From: Planctomycetota bacterium
GTDB lineage: Bacteria; Planctomycetota; UBA1135; JACQFD01
Assembly (NCBI GenBank): GCA_016200225.1
Contig: JACQFD010000014.1
Location: forward strand, 31,336 to 95,335
Length of the DNA stretch: 64,000 bases
Direction: 5' to 3'
Shown: one piece after another, positions 51,425 through 59,849 of the stretch
Layout of the letters: each line of letters opens with the position of its first letter
Numbering within the stretch: position 1 is the stretch's first letter
Program-made: the position numbers and the translations under genes
Notes under the pieces: generated by a model
What the model saw: only the letters and a program-made list of their open reading frames with translations
Told to the model about the DNA's origin: nothing
Database searches by the model: none

Positions 51425-52462
51425 ATGCGTTCGATCACCCTTCTCTTTTGCGCCGTCCTCGCGCAGTCGCAGCCCGCAGGCGCGGGCTCGAGAGTCGCGC
51501 CGCCGAGAAGCCAGGCGCCCGCGGCCGAGGCAAAACAACAGTTCCTTTTTGATAAGATTAAACTGCGCCCGGTCGCGCGCGTCGGTACGCGCGAAATTAC
51601 AGTTGGCGACGTGATCGAGGGCGCGGCGGCGTTCCATCCGCGCATCGCCGACGAAATCCGCTCCGGTTACGGTGACTGGTTTCTCTCGTCGGACACGTTC
51701 GATCAATGGATTGATTGTTATGTCGATCTGTTCGTGCTCGCGCGCGACGAACGCGTCAAAACCGTGATGCCGGAGTCTGCCGCGATCGAAAGTATCATCG
51801 CGGACATGGCGATGCGCAATCTCGCGTCCGTTCATAACAAATCGGCGGGACCGCCCGCAAGTTTGCCCGCGCACGAAGTCGCGGTTGCCATGGATCAAAT
51901 TCGCCGGTCGCAGGGATTCGAAGCGGCGCGCCAGGCCCGCCTCGATCAGTTGGTTCCGATCGTGACGGAATTGCAAACATTGCGACAGGAATTATTAAAA
52001 AAGCCGTCGCTATTGATGGATCAAGTGCGCGCGCGACACTTAAATATTACAGTTCGCGACGTCGGCCAACGCCGGTTTCCGCGCGAGCGGCGCGAGCGCA
52101 TTCGCGAGGATGCGCAGCGCGTACTTGCGCGCCTGCGGTCGGGCGACAACTTCAGCGAAGTGAGCGCGCAATTGACCGGATCGCCCGACACGCGCGCGAA
52201 AGAAACCCTTCCGTGGATCTCGCAAACGACGCCGCTTCCAGTGCCCGTTCTGCGCGCGCTTTTCGCCGCCAAAGCGGGCGAATTCGTGGGCCCGATCGAG
52301 ACGCGCGACGGTTTTTACATCGGAAAAGTCGAGGAAACCGGCAAGGCGCACGCCGAGGAGTTCGAACACTGGGTTCCGCTGCTGCAACAAATCCTGCGGC
52401 GCGAATCGCAGTTCGATTTAATGTTAAAATTGCGCGGAAGCGTCGACATTCTCTTTTATTAA
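51425..52462 (+). CDS. Exported peptidyl-prolyl isomerase, parvulin (SurA-like)
   Basis: A 345-residue protein with an N-terminal signal (MRSITLLFCAVLAQSQPAGA). A helical N-terminal domain like that of SurA/PrsA chaperones spans about 50-220, and a parvulin-like domain spans about 222-325: VRARHLNITV, LARLRSGDNFSEVSAQLTGSPDT, LPVPVLRALFAAKAGEFVGPIETRDGFYI. Such proteins help fold exported proteins. It is followed at 61 bp by a small lipoprotein gene on the same strand. Confidence 0.85.
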   Translation: MRSITLLFCAVLAQSQPAGAGSRVAPPRSQAPAAEAKQQFLFDKIKLRPVARVGTREITVGDVIEGAAAFHPRIADEIRSGYGDWFLSSDTFDQWIDCYVDLFVLARDERVKTVMPESAAIESIIADMAMRNLASVHNKSAGPPASLPAHEVAVAMDQIRRSQGFEAARQARLDQLVPIVTELQTLRQELLKKPSLLMDQVRARHLNITVRDVGQRRFPRERRERIREDAQRVLARLRSGDNFSEVSAQLTGSPDTRAKETLPWISQTTPLPVPVLRALFAAKAGEFVGPIETRDGFYIGKVEETGKAHAEEFEHWVPLLQQILRRESQFDLMLKLRGSVDILFY

Positions 52463-52523
52463 TTATGATCGATTTTTGCCGCCGCACCCCGATGGTCGAA
52501 AAGGCAATGACCGGACAAGAAAA

Positions 52524-52952
52524 ATGACGCCACGCAAATTATTCTTAGCTTTCGCGTTCGCAGGCGCGGTTCTGGCCGGCTGTTCGACGCGCACGTTCAA
52601 TCGCGAAACGGATACATCGGGCACGTTTCGCACCGAGGCCGCGTCGTTTCGATTTTTAATATTCTTCGAAGTGCCCTACGAGCCTCGGCTCCGGGCGATG
52701 GAACTCGCGCGCGATTCGTGGGGAGACAACCTCCGCGTGGAGCGGGCGTGGGAATGGCCCAATCTCGGATTCTTTCAATTCTTGAACGGATTCATCGTCG
52801 GCGTTCGCGGCGCGGTCGTCGAGGGCGAATATGGCATTCCGCCGAATACTAAAGAAGGAATGGCCGCGTTCCAGAAAGCTAAAGATGCGCGCGGTCCCGT
52901 GCGCGCCGTCGACGGCACGCCGTCGACGCCCGGCCAAGGCGAGCGGCGTTAA
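52524..52952 (+). CDS. Small lipoprotein of unknown function
   Basis: A 142-residue protein with a lipobox (FAGAVLAGC-S), so lipid-anchored at Cys20. The mature part has aromatic-rich phrases (FLIFFEVPYEPRL, AWEWPNLGFFQFLNG) and no known domain. The C-terminus is Pro/Gly-rich and polar. It lies downstream of the parvulin-type chaperone and converges with another parvulin-type gene. Confidence 0.75.
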   Translation: MTPRKLFLAFAFAGAVLAGCSTRTFNRETDTSGTFRTEAASFRFLIFFEVPYEPRLRAMELARDSWGDNLRVERAWEWPNLGFFQFLNGFIVGVRGAVVEGEYGIPPNTKEGMAAFQKAKDARGPVRAVDGTPSTPGQGERR

Positions 52953-52977
52953 TAAACCTCCGGTTATTGTTTATTAA

Positions 52978-54099
52978 TTATTCGCGCTCGAGCGACAGGC
53001 GATTCATTACAAAAAAACCGTATTCGGTTTCATAAATAAACGGTTCATTCTCTTTCGCGGCCGAAACGGCGATCACCTGCGCCGGACTACCCGGGCTGAC
53101 GCCGATCGTGCGCCTCCCCTTGCGCAATTTGTCCGCGTCCATTTCCGCGTACTGTTCCACGAGCGCTGCAAAATTAGCATTGGGCTTCCGCGCCTCCGCA
53201 AGAATCACCTCGGCGCGCCTGCGGGCGTCCTCGCGCGAACGCACCTGCGTGATGGCGGCGCCCGGCACTTCGCGGTGCTCGACCGTGAGCGCCTCGAATG
53301 TTACATAATCGACATGCAGTCGGCGGAAGACGGCAAAACCCTTCGACGTCTCGACGGGGCCGCGGATCTCGCCGTCCTTCGAATCTAATAATTCCTTCTC
53401 GAGATCGGTCGAAATGTCGCCGCGCGGCACGGGCGCGAATTTTCCGAATGTTTTCTTTGCATTCGGATCGTCGGACTCGGCCGCCGAGAGCGCGTCGAAT
53501 TCGCCCGGGTTTTCCCGGGCTTTTGTTAATAATTCCTTCGCGCGCGCGAGCGCCTGCTCCTTCGTGCGCGCGACGAGCGGCATTCCCTCGACGCCGCCCC
53601 ACGTGACCACCGCCGCCTGATAGGAAACCTCCTCGACGGGCACGCGTTCTATCAAATAAAATCCGCGCGGCGATTCGAGCGGACCGGTAATATTACTGAT
53701 GTCCATTTGTAACAACGTCCGCGCGACGGCGTCGGCGTCGCGCCCGAGCCGCACGGTGCCGGCGAATCCCCCCGAGGCGCGGGTCGCGCCGTCGTCGCTC
53801 CACTCGCGCGCCAGCGCTCCGAAATCGGAATCCTTCGATCGCGCGACGATCGAAATCGCGCCCGCCAGAGCGCGCGCGTCCTCCTTCGAACGTGGCATTT
53901 CGGCCGGCGCGAGCGACGCCCCTTTATAAGCAATCAAAATCGCGCGTCCCTGCGCGCGAAGAAGCTGGCGTTTCGGCGGTTTCGGTTCGCGCGCCGGCTC
54001 GGGCGCGCGCCCGAGCGCCGACGGCGGGTTGCGGTCGCCGTCGGAGGCGAAAAGAAGCGCGGCCGCGCCGAAATAAAGAATCGCGAGAGTCGATTTCAT
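52978..54099 (-). CDS. Exported protein with three parvulin-like domains
   Basis: A 373-residue protein with a signal peptide (STLAILYFGAAALLFA). Three homologous parvulin-type domains follow, at about residues 48-155, 160-265 and 270-373. Each carries a DFGALAREWSDD- or EFDALSAAESDD-like helix and a GFYLIERV-, GFAVFRRL- or GFFVMNRL-like final strand. It may act as a periplasmic prolyl isomerase or as a chaperone without activity. It lies 40 bp after the NtrY-like kinase gene on the same strand. Confidence 0.82.
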   Translation of the reverse strand: MKSTLAILYFGAAALLFASDGDRNPPSALGRAPEPAREPKPPKRQLLRAQGRAILIAYKGASLAPAEMPRSKEDARALAGAISIVARSKDSDFGALAREWSDDGATRASGGFAGTVRLGRDADAVARTLLQMDISNITGPLESPRGFYLIERVPVEEVSYQAAVVTWGGVEGMPLVARTKEQALARAKELLTKARENPGEFDALSAAESDDPNAKKTFGKFAPVPRGDISTDLEKELLDSKDGEIRGPVETSKGFAVFRRLHVDYVTFEALTVEHREVPGAAITQVRSREDARRRAEVILAEARKPNANFAALVEQYAEMDADKLRKGRRTIGVSPGSPAQVIAVSAAKENEPFIYETEYGFFVMNRLSLERE

Positions 54100-54139
54100 A
54101 TTATTAAATTGTATTTAATTATAAATTTTCGAATTATAA

Positions 54140-56059
54140 TTATGATCCGGCGGCCGGCGCGCGCAGCAGCGGAAGTTCGAACACCATCGTCGTGCCGGGG
54201 GTCGCTGACGCGTCCCACCACGCGCGTCCGCCGTGATCCTCGGCGATGCGGCGCACGATCGCGAGGCCGAGGCCAGTGCCGTGGGTCTTCGTCGAAAAGT
54301 AAGGTGTAAATAACTTTTCGCGCTGTTCGGCGGGAATGCCCGCGCCCTGATCGCTCACGCGGATCTTAACAAAAGCCGCGTCGACCGCCGCGGCGAGTTC
54401 GACGCGCGATCCGTCGGGGGCGGCCTGCATCGCGTTATCGGTTAAATTAACCAATGCGCGCCGCAACTCCTCCGCGTCGCCCGGCGCGTTCGCCTCGGCG
54501 CCCGTCCGCACGATTTGTATATTCCGCGCCGCCGCCTGCGCCATATACAATTCGACCACTTCGTCGAGCAGGCGGCCGATCGACACCGGCTCGCGCCGCC
54601 GGTTTGGCGAGCCCGCGAACGTACGAAAATCCGTGGCGATCCGCCGCAGCGATTCGATTTGTTTATCCATCGCCGCGATGGATCTTTGTAATATATTTTC
54701 AAACTCGGGCGATTTATCGCGCCATGCTTTTTCGAGAAGCGAAATGGATAATTTCATCGGCGTGAGCGGATTCTTTATTTCATGCGATACCTGCCGCGCC
54801 ATTTCGCGCCATGCTAATTCTTTTTCGGCGCGCACCAATTGTTCGCGATTGCGCGCGATCTCCTCGGCCATGTGATTGAACGCGCGTCCGAGCGCCACCG
54901 TTTCGGCCGGCCCCGACGGTTCGACGCGCGCCGAAAAATCCCCCTCGGCGATCCGCTCGGCCTCTCCCGCGAGCGCCGTCAGCGGTTTTGTAATGGCGCG
55001 CGACAATACCAATATCCATAATAATAATCCGAGAATGCCGATGACGAGTCCGGAGACTAATACAATTCGGACGAAATGCGCGGGCGCAAAAATCTGCTCG
55101 TCCTCGAGCGTGACGCCGGCGATCCATCCGAAACCGCCGTCGTCGTTTTTTGTAGTTTGTTGAAACGCCGCGCGTTTTTCGGTGCCGGCCGGATAATCGT
55201 AACGAACGATTCCGTTCGGATTCGCGCGCACGGCGTTGGACAATTCCGGAAGATTGACCGGCGCCTCCGAAACGAGTTTTCCGTATAAATTACGATTCAC
55301 GTGGCCAATGATATGATTCGCGTCCGAAAGCCACAAAAACGCGTAGCCGGTTTGAAAGCGTTCGCTCACCGGAAGGCCCGCCGCCGCCGTCGACACGGGA
55401 TCGAGAATTTGACATTGAATCGACTGCCACGAAACCAAACTATAAAAAGCGCCCAACACTTCGCCCGTTTCGCGATCCTCGATCGGCGCGGAGAGGCCGA
55501 CCGAATAATCCTCGGGACGGCTCGACGGCGTCGCGACGTCCTCGACCTCGAGCGGATCGAGATGCCAGTCCTCGCCGCCGCGCTTTCCTTCGAGCGCGCG
55601 TTGAAACCAATCTTTATTAAAAACGTCGGCGCCCTTGATTCGCAATTGTGAGAACTTGCGAATCGGTTTTTCGCGCGCGTCGACGCCGTTCCACGCGACC
55701 GCGCGGCCGCCGCGGTCGAACACGATTAATAATTTATAAACGGTCTTGAGTTTACAAAAAAGATCGAGCGTGCGCCGCAGTTCGTTAATATTCTCACCGT
55801 CGGGTTCGCGCAGCGCCGCCGTGGCCGTGCGCTCGGTCGACCAGATCACGAGGTCGCGCTGGCGCTCCTGCAACATGACGTTCAGTTTGTCCGCGACGTC
55901 GCCGACTTTGCTTTGAAGGTAGAATTCAACGTTTTCGGTGGTGATGCGCCGCTCGACAAAATCGGCCACAAAATATACAAATGCGGCGAACGGCAGACCC
56001 GCCGCGAGGAACACGGCAAGCAAAAGTCTCGACGAGAGTGTGCGCGGAAGGGCGGCCAC
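54140..56059 (-). CDS. Orphan membrane sensor histidine kinase, NtrY-like
   Basis: A 639-residue protein with two membrane helices (about 11-34 and 330-352) around a large Cache-type periplasmic sensor (with VFDRGGRAVAWNG and AFYSLVSW). Then come HAMP (residues about 355-405), HisKA with MARQVSHEIKNPLTPMKLS, and HATPase with NLTDNAMQAAPDG, DQGAGIPAEQ and GTGLGLAIVRRI. The EIKNPLTPM box is that of the NtrY/NtrB class. No response regulator is close, so the partner is elsewhere. It starts at a GTG (56057-56059). Confidence 0.9.
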   Translation of the reverse strand: MAALPRTLSSRLLLAVFLAAGLPFAAFVYFVADFVERRITTENVEFYLQSKVGDVADKLNVMLQERQRDLVIWSTERTATAALREPDGENINELRRTLDLFCKLKTVYKLLIVFDRGGRAVAWNGVDAREKPIRKFSQLRIKGADVFNKDWFQRALEGKRGGEDWHLDPLEVEDVATPSSRPEDYSVGLSAPIEDRETGEVLGAFYSLVSWQSIQCQILDPVSTAAAGLPVSERFQTGYAFLWLSDANHIIGHVNRNLYGKLVSEAPVNLPELSNAVRANPNGIVRYDYPAGTEKRAAFQQTTKNDDGGFGWIAGVTLEDEQIFAPAHFVRIVLVSGLVIGILGLLLWILVLSRAITKPLTALAGEAERIAEGDFSARVEPSGPAETVALGRAFNHMAEEIARNREQLVRAEKELAWREMARQVSHEIKNPLTPMKLSISLLEKAWRDKSPEFENILQRSIAAMDKQIESLRRIATDFRTFAGSPNRRREPVSIGRLLDEVVELYMAQAAARNIQIVRTGAEANAPGDAEELRRALVNLTDNAMQAAPDGSRVELAAAVDAAFVKIRVSDQGAGIPAEQREKLFTPYFSTKTHGTGLGLAIVRRIAEDHGGRAWWDASATPGTTMVFELPLLRAPAAGS

Positions 56060-56116
56060 GAACTAACAGATGAAATCCGTCGCCCAATTTTACAAAATCC
56101 GGGCCCGCGCAATATC

Positions 56117-57706
56117 GTGAATCCATCCAGGGCCAGAATCCTGCTCACCGCCGCCGTCTGCGCGGCGCTCGCGTTTCTGTTTTATTTTCGTCCGATTCAG
56201 GACGACGACGCGTGGCTGCACTTCGCGGCGGGGCGGTGGATTCTCGATCAACGCGCGGTGCCGGCGGTCGACATGTTTTCGTGCACCGCGCCGGGTGTCC
56301 CGTATGTCGATCACGAATGGCTCGCGCAGGCGATTTTTGAAACAACGCGCCGCGCCTTCGATCTGACCGGCTTTCGCGCGCTCATCGCGGCGTGCGCCGC
56401 TTTCGGTTTCGGACTCTTTGCAATGGCGGCGATGCGCGCCGGCGCCGGCGCGAAGGCCGCGATCGGCGCCGCGATCGGTTGTTTACTGTTGCAATGGCAC
56501 GTCGCGCGCGCGCGGCCGCAGGTTTTTACGATTCTTTGCGTCGCGCTGATTTATTATGAATTTATAGGAAAACACGACAAATTGACTTTCCGGAGAATCC
56601 TATGGTTCGCCGCGATTTGTATATTTTGGGCGAACACGCACGCGGCGTGCGTCATCGCGCCGATTTTTCTCGCGCTCGCCGCGGCGGGCGCGTGGATCGC
56701 AGGCGCGCGCGCGAGGGCGCAACAGTTGATATATTTAACGATCGGCGCGGGCGTTTTGTTGTTGATCAATCCGTACGGTTATAAAGTATATAGTTATGCA
56801 CTCGAAACGCAGGGCCTCGCCGATTTGATACCGGAATGGAAACCGCTCACTAAATTACTGTTCGATCCCGCCGAACTGGCGCGCGAAACGCCCGGCAGCG
56901 ATTTTCGCGCGCACGCGGCGTACGCGGCCGCGATCCTCGCGACGACGGCGGCGCTCGCGGCGCGGCGATTCATTCATATATTCAAAGGCGGCGTCGCGAA
57001 CACGACCGCCGCGGCGGCCGCCCCCGTCGCGCTCGCGTGCGCCGCGATGCCGTGGATCGCGAACCGCCACGATTTATTCATGATGATACCATTTGCATTC
57101 TGCGCGGCCGAATTATCAGAAATCGCGCGCGCGGGCAGCGCGCGCCGCGCATGGGTGGCCGCCTTCGGCTGGACGGCGGCCGTCATCGCAATCTTTGGAT
57201 TGTTTAGGGACGCCGACTATCGCTATCGTAATTATTCACAATTCCAGGGCGGCGCGTTCGCCGACACGTGGCCGCCGCACGAACCCACGGCCGCCGTCGA
57301 TTTTATCGAAAAAGCCGGCCTCGAGGGAAACTGCCTCAACCGCCCGTCGTGGGGCGGATATTTATTATATCGATTGTTTCCTAACATTCGCGTCTCCTTT
57401 GACGGCCGCATCACTACCCTCGGCGCCGACGTCTACCGCGACCACGTCGAATTTTTCAACGGCAAACGCAATCAAGAGATCGCCAATCGTTATCAATTCG
57501 ATTTCGCCATCATGCTTCCCGCAGTTTTCGGCTACGGCAAACCGATCGATGATATCAACTATCGCGCGCCGGATTTAAGTAATGATTGGCTGGAGGTCTG
57601 GCGCGACGAACACCCCGAACGCGAAGGATCGGCGGTGGTGGCGTTGCGGAAGTCGAGTCCGCGATTTGAGGAGAATTTAAAGAAAGTGAGGGTAGTCAAA
57701 AGATAG
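56117..57706 (+). CDS. Multi-pass membrane protein, GT-C glycosyltransferase-like
   Basis: A 529-residue protein with about ten membrane helices in the first 420 residues and a soluble C-terminal tail. After helix 1 it has FRPIQDDDAWLHFAAGRWIL and a further loop VDHEWLAQAIFE. The acidic loop followed by a His/Glu loop is seen in oligosaccharyltransferase/PMT-like families. The C-terminal part has LNRPSWGGYLLYRLFPNIRV. It starts at a GTG (56117), divergent from the sensor kinase by 57 bp. The donor and acceptor are unknown. Confidence 0.77.
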   Translation: MNPSRARILLTAAVCAALAFLFYFRPIQDDDAWLHFAAGRWILDQRAVPAVDMFSCTAPGVPYVDHEWLAQAIFETTRRAFDLTGFRALIAACAAFGFGLFAMAAMRAGAGAKAAIGAAIGCLLLQWHVARARPQVFTILCVALIYYEFIGKHDKLTFRRILWFAAICIFWANTHAACVIAPIFLALAAAGAWIAGARARAQQLIYLTIGAGVLLLINPYGYKVYSYALETQGLADLIPEWKPLTKLLFDPAELARETPGSDFRAHAAYAAAILATTAALAARRFIHIFKGGVANTTAAAAAPVALACAAMPWIANRHDLFMMIPFAFCAAELSEIARAGSARRAWVAAFGWTAAVIAIFGLFRDADYRYRNYSQFQGGAFADTWPPHEPTAAVDFIEKAGLEGNCLNRPSWGGYLLYRLFPNIRVSFDGRITTLGADVYRDHVEFFNGKRNQEIANRYQFDFAIMLPAVFGYGKPIDDINYRAPDLSNDWLEVWRDEHPEREGSAVVALRKSSPRFEENLKKVRVVKR

Positions 57707-57731
57707 ATTCTCGGATTATTTAAATGTATTC

Positions 57732-59705
57732 TTACTTTTCTTCTGCCGCCGGTCTCGATGCGGGCATCGCCAGTTCCACATTTGTAATTTGGCCGTTGGC
57801 GACGTTGAATTCTGGTTCCTTATTCGATTTGGAATCAAAGAAACCGGGCGGCCCAACGATCGAACTTCGCTGCTTCGGGATCGCGCGGATCTGCCATTTG
57901 CCCGGGAAGACATGTTCAATAGTAAATTCACCATTTTCGTCGACGGACGCGCTTCGTGCATAATACATCGGAAGAAACAACCCGGATTTCATCGAAGCGA
58001 TTTCCGCATAAATGCATCCTCCCGAAACGGGCTTGCCATCGCAGGACTTAACTTTTCCGTGAATCGCACCTCCTTGCGACATCATGATATTACCAATGTC
58101 GCGGGATTCGCCGGGCGCAAGTTCGATGACTTGAGACTGCGCTTCGCAATAGCCTTCGGCATCGATGAGGATCTGTAACATTCCGCCGACACCGCCGAGG
58201 CGAAATGTTCCATCGCCGACGGTTTTTGCAGCATCGGTGCCCCGGCCGTAACTGCGATAAGGAATTTCACGATATAGAACGCCCGCCAGTGCTACGGGCC
58301 GGCTTGTCGCCGCATCAATCACTTTTCCGTGGACACCGCAAGAACGGAGAAGATCGACGGTGATTTCTTTTTGTGAATTCTCGTGAACTGTTTCGCGGAT
58401 CCGAGCGTTCTGATAGCCGCCCGCGCGAATATCGCACCACCAGTAATGTTCCTCGGACCGTCGAAGAAACATCGGCGGCCCCTCCGCGTCAATGACTCCA
58501 TTCGGGTCCTTGTTCGGATCATAAGTTTCGGGGAGTCCCATGCTCATCCCCGGACCGTTCAATATTAAATAATCAAATTTGACAACCGGCCGGCTCGTAA
58601 CAGCATCGCGAACGTGAATGATAATCTTCGACGATGGGCATGAAGCCGTTCGCTCGCGCCATCGCTCCTCCGAAGGGCGCGTCACCACCGCGGGAATTGT
58701 AAATATAGGAATCGGAGCGCCGGGCGCCGACGGCACTTGAACCGGCGCGGATAAAATCGGCGTCCGCCCATTCTCAAACCGCGCTTCGAAATTATACCGT
58801 CCGGCCGGAAGCGCGGGCCACACGCATTCGCCATTCTCGTCGGAAGATACAGATTGAACCCAAGGGTAAATCTCATTGTCTCCATCCGGTCGGTTCGTGA
58901 TATCCACATTTTTCGCGGGTGAATGGTCCTCACATTCCAACTTAATCTTCAACGGATACCCGCGCTGCAGCCGCGTCTCGACATTTTGTCGTTTACCAAT
59001 GATATTTTCGAACTCGCATTCTGCCGAAACGAGCGGAATCCTACTGTTCGAATTCGGAGCCCATATTTGTAACTTACCGTCCGCGACTGGAAAATAATAT
59101 TCCCCGCTTGCATCGCTACAACGCGCAAGCGGAAGCATTTGTGCATATTTTACGCCCCATTCTGGATAATATTGCCTTCGAACCCACGCACCCGCGACCG
59201 GCTTCCCATCCGGATCGAGAACCCGACCCGCGACCGACGGCGCCGTTTGCATGATAATAATAATTCCCTCCTTCGTTTCCGGATCGTCCACGGAGTGCCT
59301 CGGACCATCATTACAAATCAAACCCTCCGCCTCCGCGTCGACGACGAAGAAAATCGAATCGCGCGGAACGTTAATATCAAATGTCCCGTCCGCCCGCGTT
59401 CGGGCCGTGCGCGCGGGTTTCCAACCGCCGATTTCGCGCACGCGTTTTTGTATATAATCATATCGACTCGCTTCGCGAATTTTAGTCACATCGCCGAGCG
59501 CCGCCCACGTCTGCGGAAAGTCGACCGCGTCGTCAGCTGTGCGCACCATTAAGAACGCATCCGCCACCGGCTGCGCGTTGTCCGCGCGAATCGCGAGCCC
59601 GTGGATTTTCACTTCGCGCGACGATGCCGCCTGTTCCTGCTTCGCGGGCATATCCGCGAGTAGACCGGCGAGTATAAGAATCGCCGCGCGGATCGTCATT
59701 TTCAT
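57732..59705 (-). CDS. Secreted carboxypeptidase-regulatory-like repeat protein
   Basis: A 657-residue protein with a signal peptide (AAILILAGLLADMPA). Several beta-sandwich repeats follow: VAGRVLDPDGKPVAGAWV, VHGKVIDAATSRPVALAGV, IHGKVKSCDGKPVSGGCIY. The spacing is irregular and some repeats are degenerate. No enzyme motif. It is the third member of this class in the window and is probably on the surface or in the periplasm. Confidence 0.83.
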   Translation of the reverse strand: MKMTIRAAILILAGLLADMPAKQEQAASSREVKIHGLAIRADNAQPVADAFLMVRTADDAVDFPQTWAALGDVTKIREASRYDYIQKRVREIGGWKPARTARTRADGTFDINVPRDSIFFVVDAEAEGLICNDGPRHSVDDPETKEGIIIIMQTAPSVAGRVLDPDGKPVAGAWVRRQYYPEWGVKYAQMLPLARCSDASGEYYFPVADGKLQIWAPNSNSRIPLVSAECEFENIIGKRQNVETRLQRGYPLKIKLECEDHSPAKNVDITNRPDGDNEIYPWVQSVSSDENGECVWPALPAGRYNFEARFENGRTPILSAPVQVPSAPGAPIPIFTIPAVVTRPSEERWRERTASCPSSKIIIHVRDAVTSRPVVKFDYLILNGPGMSMGLPETYDPNKDPNGVIDAEGPPMFLRRSEEHYWWCDIRAGGYQNARIRETVHENSQKEITVDLLRSCGVHGKVIDAATSRPVALAGVLYREIPYRSYGRGTDAAKTVGDGTFRLGGVGGMLQILIDAEGYCEAQSQVIELAPGESRDIGNIMMSQGGAIHGKVKSCDGKPVSGGCIYAEIASMKSGLFLPMYYARSASVDENGEFTIEHVFPGKWQIRAIPKQRSSIVGPPGFFDSKSNKEPEFNVANGQITNVELAMPASRPAAEEK

Positions 59706-59753
59706 AATGCACCGATCTTCGGCGCAGGTTCAACGATTCGCAAGCGCCGAAAT

Positions 59754-59807
59754 GCAAAAAAAAGGCGACGCTGCCGTCGCGGGAATGCGAACGGCGGGCC
59801 GCCTTTC
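59754..59807 (-). terminator. Intrinsic terminator after the penicillin-acylase-like gene
   Basis: On the minus strand, AAAGGCGGC...GCGTCGCCTTT arms enclose a further CGCCGT/ACGGC pairing and are followed by a run of eight T. It lies 43 bp after the stop at 59850. Confidence 0.75.
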
Positions 59808-59849
59808 GAGAGATATGGGACGAGTCCGCGCAGTTGCGCGGTCTATTTA

